Of a DNA stretch of 64,000 nucleotides, positions 45,936 to 64,000 are shown piece by piece. The stretch is from Chrysomallon squamiferum (Eukaryota; Mollusca; Gastropoda; Neomphalida; Peltospiridae). Every line of letters starts with the position of its first letter. Position 1 is the first letter of the stretch. The DNA lies in NCBI GenBank assembly GCA_012295275.1, contig CM022665.1, positions 10,130,976 to 10,194,975 of the forward strand. The letters run 5' to 3'. The notes beneath the pieces are model-generated. The model worked only from the letters and a program-made list of their open reading frames with translations. It was not told where the DNA came from and made no database searches. The position numbers were made by a program, and so were the translations under genes.

Positions 45936-48900
45936 TTTTAATAGATAACGTGGACAGTATATGCACAAAGTAAATATGTGTTAGATCTGTGGACATCACT
46001 GCGACTCATTTTTGTATAGTGCTACTGTTTTCTTGTATCAAAAAACATTTTTATACTTCATCTACCCCTGCCCCATGTGTACAGAGAAAATGCTTCAAAA
46101 GTCAAATTAAAATGTGACAAACCAAAATTGTATTTATAAATTTTTAATTTAATTTTTTTTTTTCAGTTTATGTGTACTTGTAGACTTTTTAAAGAATATT
46201 TACCTGTAGTGGTTGTACTGTTTTACTGAAATGTAAATAGATGAAAGTGTATATTAACTTTAATTAAAAATGCATATGCAGATTTGTATCTTTACACAGT
46301 ATTGGTTGTACAATGTCTTACTGCACATTTTAGATAATTTTTCAGATTCAAAATAAAGGAAGTGTTTTCAGTCTTCCTGCTTGTTTAAGATACAAATGTA
46401 ATTTTTATTTAGTCATGGCAGTTTTAATATCTCAGTGTTCAAAAAATAAAAAATAAAAAAAAATAAAAAAATAAAAATAAAGAAAGAAAAAAGAAAAGTG
46501 GGAGAAAATAAATAGTAATATAAATAAAATAAAATGAACAAAATTAATATACAATAATAAAGTAAAACAATTTTCTGTAGGTTGTCGCTGAAGTCTGGAA
46601 CTGTAGAATAACTGATGCATTCAATTTTAAATTTGTGTTTTATATAAACCTAATATCATTTGATGATGTTAGTTTTCTGAATGGATTTCTTATCTGAATT
46701 TGTGTATCAGAAACAACGAGAGTCCATTGTGAATAAAAACATTTGTTTTGTCATGTATCACAATTTTTTATTTTTTTTTGTTTTTACAAATCCAGATTTA
46801 TGAAACACCTTTTAATATAATTAGTAATATTTCTTAGGAGTACTGATTTTACTGAAGCCAGTAAACCTACAAGTATACTTAATCCACATTAATAGTTTTT
46901 TATAAGAAATAATTATTAACACGTAAGCTCTGTTTTAGGGGTTTTTTGTACAGAAAGATGTTAATACCACAGAATTGTTGTTTTCCATTTGTTTTCACGA
47001 TAGAAAGATTTTAATGAATAAACTTATGAAACAAATTTAATTAGCCATCTTTTTATTTTATTTTATTATTTAATTTTTAATTTTTCTTTAAAATCAAATT
47101 ATATATATATATTTGAATAAAAAAAAAACTGCAAAATATATATATATATATTTAAATAAATAATAAAAAAAATAATCACTTCCATTTTAATTTGATCAAT
47201 ACATTTCACATAAAAGAACAGTTTGTTTTTGTAAAAAAAAAAAAAAAAAAAAAAAAATTCTTATATAATTTAAAAAAAACGTAGTTTCAGATCTCTTACT
47301 AATAAAAAAGTTATAATAAAATAGTTTAAAAAAAAGGAAGAAATTTCCAAAACAACAACAAAATAATTCTGCCATTACTGCCAAACATTTATTAAAAATG
47401 GTTACATAGAAGTTCATCACTTCATGTTCAGATCAGAATTCCATTTCATTTACTGAAAATACTGAAAATTAATGTGCAATAAGACCATGATTCATGAACT
47501 TTTAAAATCTGATACTGTTTTAAGAAATAGTACATCTTATGAGGGTTTGTGCAAGTTAGGTTTGTAGCTCACATTTTTCGAGCAAATTTGAATCAGTTTT
47601 TTTGCGGTTTTAAACTGGTTTGTTATGTACCATGTGGAGATAACTTAAATGTTGAGAAAACTTTTAAGTGCACAAAAAACCCTAATTTATAATTCTTAGT
47701 CAAAAAATGAAATAAATATTATATATATGTATATATGACTGAGTTTTTTGTTTTTAGTAATGAATTAATGCTTAATGATTCCTCAGCACCTATGAACATT
47801 ATTTATAAATTGTTGAAGTGTGTGTATGTGTCTCTTTCTCTTTCATATGCTTGCACCCATATTTAAAAATGTTTGAAATCTGAATAGTCATACATGTTGA
47901 GAATCATTTCTACATATATATATATATAGGGATAAGAAGAACTGATGCTATTTCATGAACTATCTTAATAATTTTGTTCCAAGTGATTTTGGTGTATTTC
48001 TGTACACTGAAAAGCCAGGCATGCTAAAGCTGTTTATGAATCCTTTTTGAATCACTTTTGAATCTTATTTCAAAAGCAGCACTAAAGAGGATTGATCTTG
48101 CAGTCTGCCTTTCCCATGTCAAACATCTCAAGTGATCTACATCATTTGAAATTCAGTGCACCTTCCCTGTTGGGGAAAACAGCCCAGCTGAAATCCATTA
48201 CTTTCTAAATCTTTTAATCTGATATTTTTTTCCTTTGGAATGACACTGAACAAATTTTTATTTTTAACTAGAGATACCAAACTTCCTTATGAAGTTATGG
48301 ACATAAATTTATTAATTTGTTGATAATTAATATCATGTATATCTGTTTTGGAAGGAATTTCATGAATTATACAAAAATGACTGTACAGAATTGCAAACTT
48401 GGATAGCTCAATAAACTAATAAAAAAAAATATTGGAGAAACCATCCTTGAAAGTGAGGTAACATAAATTTTTAAGCATTAAATAAAAACAAAATATTTAT
48501 ATTGCAACTAAATTTTTTAATCCAACTTCTTCACTATCTCATTAGACTTTCCTAACAAATTTAAACAAAACTTAATGAACTTGTTAAAAAAAAAAAAAGA
48601 AATAAAGATTGTGTTTAGTGACAAAAAAAGAAACCTGTTTTATATTTGTATCTGTGTTTTGCTAGACATATAAACATATTTTTGTCAAATGCAGTAGACA
48701 TCTGTGCACTTTAAATAGTAAATAAAAAGTATAAAAATCTTAACCATCAAAAAATAAATAAGTACAAAATAAAATAAAATAAATAAGTAAAAAAAGAAAA
48801 AGAAAACAATAAATATATGCCAGATAAGCATTGTTTGTATTCATCACACTTGTCTCTTATCCCTCCATTTTTAAATTTTACTTTTTTAAATATACAAAAT

Positions 48901-49857
48901 GAATGTTTTACCCCAATTTAATTATGAATCAACATGCCATTATTTAAAGCAATATTAAGGCTAATAATAGCAAGTTTAAAAATAAGTTTGTCATACAGGC
49001 AGGTGTCTTAAAAAACAGAAACAAAAACAAAGCCATGTAATGAGATGATCGTTTTAAATTAGTCAGGCAATGTAGCAACATGAGCTTCACTGATAACATT
49101 ATCAATTAAAATAAAATAGCAAATTTAAGTAATACTGATGATGTCTACAAGCACACATTTACTAAACTACTTTTTCCCCTTTACCCAAAGAAAAGCTATT
49201 AAATAAAACTAATGACAAAGAATAAATATTGCTAACCCTGGATTTTACAGACCTCAGTTTTCCACATTTTGGGAAATCCAGACCAGATCTTGAAAAATTA
49301 CAAAATTTGAAATAACTGCCATTTCCCACTTATCTCTTAAATTAGTCCCCACTACATGATCATGGCAAACCTCACAATCCACTTTCCATCAAGTTAAATT
49401 TTACAGTTACACCCATAACCATCCTAAACTAACAAACTTCACCCAACCTAGACTACATGTTTCTTTATGTATATGACATTTGTTTACATTGTTTTAGTGT
49501 CTGCATGTTGTTCTTACATTATTATATTACTTAATAGATGTTATGTCTACTACAGTTAATTGTTTTGGTAAATGCTTGGGTTGATGTTTACATTTACAAT
49601 TTCCCAGACTTTTGCATTTTCCTATTAATTCTATTTGCTCGCCCCCAATCCTATTAGTCTGTGAAATTGAGAGTCAACGAAGTAGCTTGGAAATGTTCAC
49701 AACAAGAATAGTAACTTTTAAAAGATTAATTAAAATTAACGACCAAGAACAAGTATTACTTGGAAATATTCTGAATGTATATAATTTTTTTTTTTATCAT
49801 CAAAGGCAGATTTTACTAAGAAGAAGAAAAACAGGTTCTTCAAAATCTTCCACTTAG

Positions 49858-49935
49858 TGCAGGTTGCTGCAGATACAGGGACACAAACCTAAGTTTAATT
49901 ATACATTGACTATTTCACCACTGAGGTCTCTTGTC
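49858..49935 (-). mobile_element. tRNA-derived SINE-like relic
   Basis: On the minus strand an A-box-like TCAGTGGTGAAATAGTC is followed by a B-box-like GGTTTGTGTCCC at a tRNA-like distance. No cloverleaf can be completed, so it is not a tRNA gene. Confidence 0.35.
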
Positions 49936-50109
49936 CCGATTTTGCAGGTTTGTGTAAGGCATTCAAGAGAGCCAAAGCAGCAAATTTACTATGTTTTATA
50001 TTCATATTCATAATCCTTTAAATTTTGACAATTTAAAGTGACACAGAAATACTGCTTCAGTTTAATAATAATAGTAATAGAAGTACTACTACTACTACTA
50101 ATAGTAGTA

Positions 50110-50413
50110 CAGGTTGAGGATCCCTTCTCCGAAATTCCAAAATCCAAAAAACTCCCAAATCCAAAATATTTTTCAAGTAGCAGTAATAGTGACATCTTGT
50201 AGTTTTCAGACTGTTTTGCATATACACAAACTTTATTTTATGTACAAAATTATTAAAAATACTATATAAAAAATCCTGCAGAGTGTTTGGGTAAGCAGTA
50301 TATGAAATATAAATGGTATTTGAATTTAGATCTATTCTTGTGCAGTCTTCGTATATTCTAAAATCTGAAACACTTTCTGTCCCAACCATTTCGAATAAAA
50401 GAATCTCAACCTG
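50110..50413. mobile_element. Tc1/mariner-class (pogo/Tigger/Tc2-like) short element
   Basis: Left end CAGGTTGAGGATCCCTTCTC; right end ...AGAATCTCAACCTG, so the inverted terminal repeat begins CAGGTTGAG. A TA dinucleotide flanks both sides (50108-50109 and 50414-50415), as expected for TA-target transposons. It is 304 bp with no transposase. From memory, the terminal and internal sequence (for example ACAAAATTATTAAAAATA) resembles a mammalian short DNA transposon. Confidence 0.75.
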
Positions 50414-51358
50414 TATTAACAAAAACATTGCTGAGTTACAATACAATTAACTATCAAGAACCATCAATACTCAACAGTTAACGATTTTAAATATAAAAAA
50501 AACAGTAAAATCAGAAATCATCACTGTGTCATGGACACCAAAACATTGTTCCCTATCAATTACTTTTTTTTTTTTTTAAATTGTTTAATTGATCAAAGAT
50601 GGTTTTTGTAATTCACCACTGCAGCCAAGCGTAACCATTAATAAAAACATTAACTTTTATTTTCTGACAAGTTGAAAAACAGACATATCATAGTAGTACT
50701 CCAAGTATTCAATTAATGAATAAATATTTTTAAGTGGCAAGTGTCAGGCATGTTAATGTTTAGAGTCAGCTGAAGACAACACAGTAATGTCTGAAAAGTC
50801 TAAAATGACAAGAAAAAGAAATTGTTGAAAAGTCTAAATCTGTTGTCTTTTAAAAAGTTGTTTTTAGTGTGCTCCTCAGAATAAAAGAAAAAATATACAT
50901 ACATATATATATATAAATCTTCACAGTCATTTGAGATCAGTGAAAACATGTACATAGTACATAATAAAACTTTGTCATATAGCAATTTTTATGCTGATAT
51001 AAAATAATCAAGACTAGTGATACAATGTAATATACCCATTTCATTTTCAGTAATCATTAACAAGTGTTTTTGTTCACACACAATTTTTTTTAATTAAAAA
51101 TAGATGATCATTATCACAGCTGTGTATCTTTGGCCAAGATATCCTGTAAACATGTGAAATTATGATACATCTTGATATATTAAAACAAAATTAAAAAATC
51201 CCTCATCTTAAAAAACAAAACAAAAACAACTTCAGACAATTAAGCAGCAGGTTTTCAACCTTTTTGTCAAAAAAGCAGTTAAGATAAATTCTTTTTATAA
51301 AGGATACATATTTTGAAAATTTAAGCATTCAAACAGCAATTAAGTTTTTTCATAAATG

Positions 51359-62108
<10,750 letters not shown>

Positions 62109-62479
62109 CACTTTAGATCTATAAAAAGGTGAGGCAAAAATAAAGTAAAATATAATTAATAAAAGTATTTGATACAATTAAATATTATAAATTGGTTTTG
62201 TCAATTTTTATATAAATATAAAATAATTAACATTAAAAGAAAAACGGTTACAATATTTGATTGTTACATTAGTTAGAAAGTGGGGAGGGGGAAAAAAAAA
62301 AAAAAAAAGTTTCAGTAATCTCAAACAAATAAACATTGTTCGAGACTAAATAATATATAGACATAGAAAAGAAAAACATACTCTGTACCCTAAGCCAAAC
62401 AACAGATGTATTGCGGATATGCAGCTCTGGTGAACCCGTTAAATCGTTGAAAATATTTAAACGTAACGCTCGCGCGCTC

Positions 62480-62760
62480 TGCTACATAATCCACTTACGC
62501 AAATGAATCTATGCCGAGGCAGAACGACTATTTACATTTTTTAAAGATAGGAAAAAGTTTGCGCATGATATTGTACCTTAAAGTTACAAAGGGTTGTAGA
62601 TGTACCTTCCCTTACCTTAACAGTAAATCCAGTTTTCTAAGTTACAAACACATGGCTAGTTTGATTACAATGACCCGGAAGCGACTAATGCACACTAACA
62701 AACTTACGGGATTACGCGAGTTTGTGACCGTTATCGATAAACCAAATCGTTTCTCGGCAG
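62480..62760 (-). promoter_or_regulatory. RIOX1 leader exon and promoter candidate
   Basis: On the minus strand a strong donor TTTGC|GTAAGTGG begins at 62498. An acceptor TTTTTATAG ends near 62119, just before the ATG exon, so a non-coding first exon ending at 62499 is likely. Upstream, CCGGAAGCG at 62675-62683 is an ETS-type site of the kind common in housekeeping promoters. CpG is enriched over about 62.4-62.75 kb compared with the flanks. No in-frame upstream ATG extends the protein. Confidence 0.5.
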
Positions 62761-64000
62761 AATAAACTGTAGTTTCCTTCTCATTATTAAAACTTATATT
62801 AAATATTGCGTAGCCATACACAGACGCTTACAGTAAATTTATTTGCTAAACGACTTTTTTTTCATTTTTTTTTTTCATATCCGGAATTAATCGCACTCCC
62901 TTTCTCCGTCATAAATAAATATAAATAATATAAATAATAATAAATAAAAGTATAATTCAAAACAACATTATTTATTAGTAATAAATATATCATGAAATCA
63001 AGATGATATAAAATAAATTTTCTTCAAGATAAAGACAATCAAAATTAAAATAATTTAAATATTAAATATCAGAAAATGAAGAATAATATTTATTACAATT
63101 ATAAATTTAATGTTAAATACTGCAGAGAAGTTAAAAGAGCTATCATTTTTGTTATGGAATAATTCGAGTTTTTGCCGTTATGGTATAGTTTCTACCAAGA
63201 AACGATCTGACAAGATGGCAGTTATTTTGTTGCTATTATTATTATTATTATTATTGTTATTATTATTAATAGTAAGTACATTTTTAAATTTTAGCTTTAC
63301 TTATAACACTACTACTACTACTACTACTACTACTACCGTTACTAATTATTATTGAGTTGGTTTTGTTTTGTTGAGGTTGTTGTTGTTGTTATTATTATTA
63401 TTATTATTATTATTGTTTTTTTTTTGTTGTTTTTTATGGTAGGATAAGAGCAATATTCCATTTTGATAGGAAAGCCTTAATATAATTGATTTTATAATGA
63501 ATAAGTTACTATTTCGATTAATTAGTGTCAGTGAATAGACAAAAAAAATGGTTAGTCTGATATTAATTCCTATAAAGGAATGAAGATAACAAAGAAATGA
63601 TTTAAAATAATATTTTTATTTTACATTTTAGTTATAATGCTTAGTGAAATGACAATAACCAAGATGTGTTAAAAAAAATTGTTTAATTATACTTTTTAAT
63701 TCTCAACAAAACAACAAAGAACAAAAGCCACAACAACCCAAAGAAATATTTTGTTTGTGCAATTATCAACGTATTGAAAATTAATTTGGCTGCTTTCCTT
63801 CTTTTTAAAATAACTGTTTTCGGATAAAGCACGATATCCACATTTTCATAATGTAGCCTCGTTCCCATATATTTTTCAGCAGTTTTGTTTTACAAATTGA
63901 AAATAGGTCAAATAAAAAATTAAAGAGAATTTAGAATAATGAATTCAAAGTTTATTTTGTTTGTAATATTTTTAAAGTAAACATTAAATAATATTTTGGA
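62761..64000. other. Upstream flank of RIOX1
   Basis: No gene is recognised. AT-rich DNA with trinucleotide repeats: ATT at about 63232-63270, ACT at about 63303-63340, and GTT/ATT at about 63375-63415. Short open frames over these are low complexity. AAGATGGC at about 63212 fits a YY1-type motif but has no gene beside it. Confidence 0.55.
63230..63420. repeat. Cluster of trinucleotide microsatellites (ATT, ACT, GTT)
   Basis: Three separate short trinucleotide tracts within 190 bp, each of about 10-13 units with some interruptions. Confidence 0.85.

Larger units (their letters stand above)
42413..51358. other. Convergent 3' spacer between ARID4 and RIOX1
   Basis: No gene is recognised. The stretch holds ARID4 3' UTR of unknown length, poly(A) and AAT tracts, a diverged ~130-bp tandem triplet (44.54-44.94 kb), a ~38-bp triplet (45.2-45.32 kb), a hAT short element (45.7-45.9 kb), a tRNA-like SINE relic (49.9 kb), a Tc1/mariner-class short element (50.1-50.4 kb), and the RIOX1 3' UTR near 51 kb, with a minus-strand ATTAAA at 51094-51089. 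Confidence 0.6.

Noticed and set aside
62511-62765. 84-codon plus-strand open frame upstream of RIOX1
   Set aside because: It lies over the CpG-enriched promoter and leader exon of RIOX1, has no recognisable domain and no splice partner.

Overview
This window is nuclear DNA from an animal. It is AT-rich, its genes are split into many small exons with GT-AG introns of about 0.1-3 kb, and it is full of simple repeats and old mobile-element fragments. The four proteins read clearly as metazoan but are well diverged from vertebrate versions. Some SINE-like fragments (near 23.8 and 30.7 kb) recall a gastropod SINE as I remember it, so my best guess is a mollusc, possibly a gastropod. That is inference, not proof.

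Layout. (1) 0.4-8.3 kb, minus strand: an LRRC74A/B-like leucine-rich-repeat protein, 11 coding exons, 582 aa. (2) 8.3-13.1 kb: spacer with CT/AAT/TA repeats, inverted repeats, and a possible distant leader exon for gene 1. (3) 13.15-18.1 kb, minus strand: importin subunit alpha of the KPNA2 type, 11 coding exons, 518 aa, with a promoter carrying paired CCAAT boxes. (4) 18.1-21.8 kb: the spacer between divergent KPNA2 and ARID4, holding a broken hAT transposase relic. (5) 21.84-42.41 kb, plus strand: ARID4 (retinoblastoma-binding protein 1 family), 26 coding exons, 1715 aa, with Tudor, RBB1NT, ARID and chromo-barrel regions, an AT-hook, an LxCxE motif and a C-terminal helix. (6) 42.4-51.4 kb: the convergent 3' spacer, holding poly(A) signals, diverged tandem repeats and two short DNA transposons with visible target-site duplications. 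(7) 51.36-62.1 kb, minus strand: RIOX1/NO66, a JmjC histidyl hydroxylase, 19 coding exons, 723 aa. (8) 62.1-64 kb: its leader exon and promoter, then repeats.

Reading frame is continuous across every splice junction assembled here. Three of the four genes (LRRC74A, ARID4A, RIOX1) have human counterparts on 14q23-q24, so the block may preserve ancient linkage. ARID4 and RIOX1 are both chromatin factors, but the sequence shows no operon-like or co-regulated system. I found no evidence of a wholly new molecular system. The most notable items are the KEEKK octad array and the LxCxE motif in ARID4, a start codon alone on its coding exon, a probable GC-AG intron, and a Tc1/mariner-class short transposon that, from memory, resembles a mammalian family.
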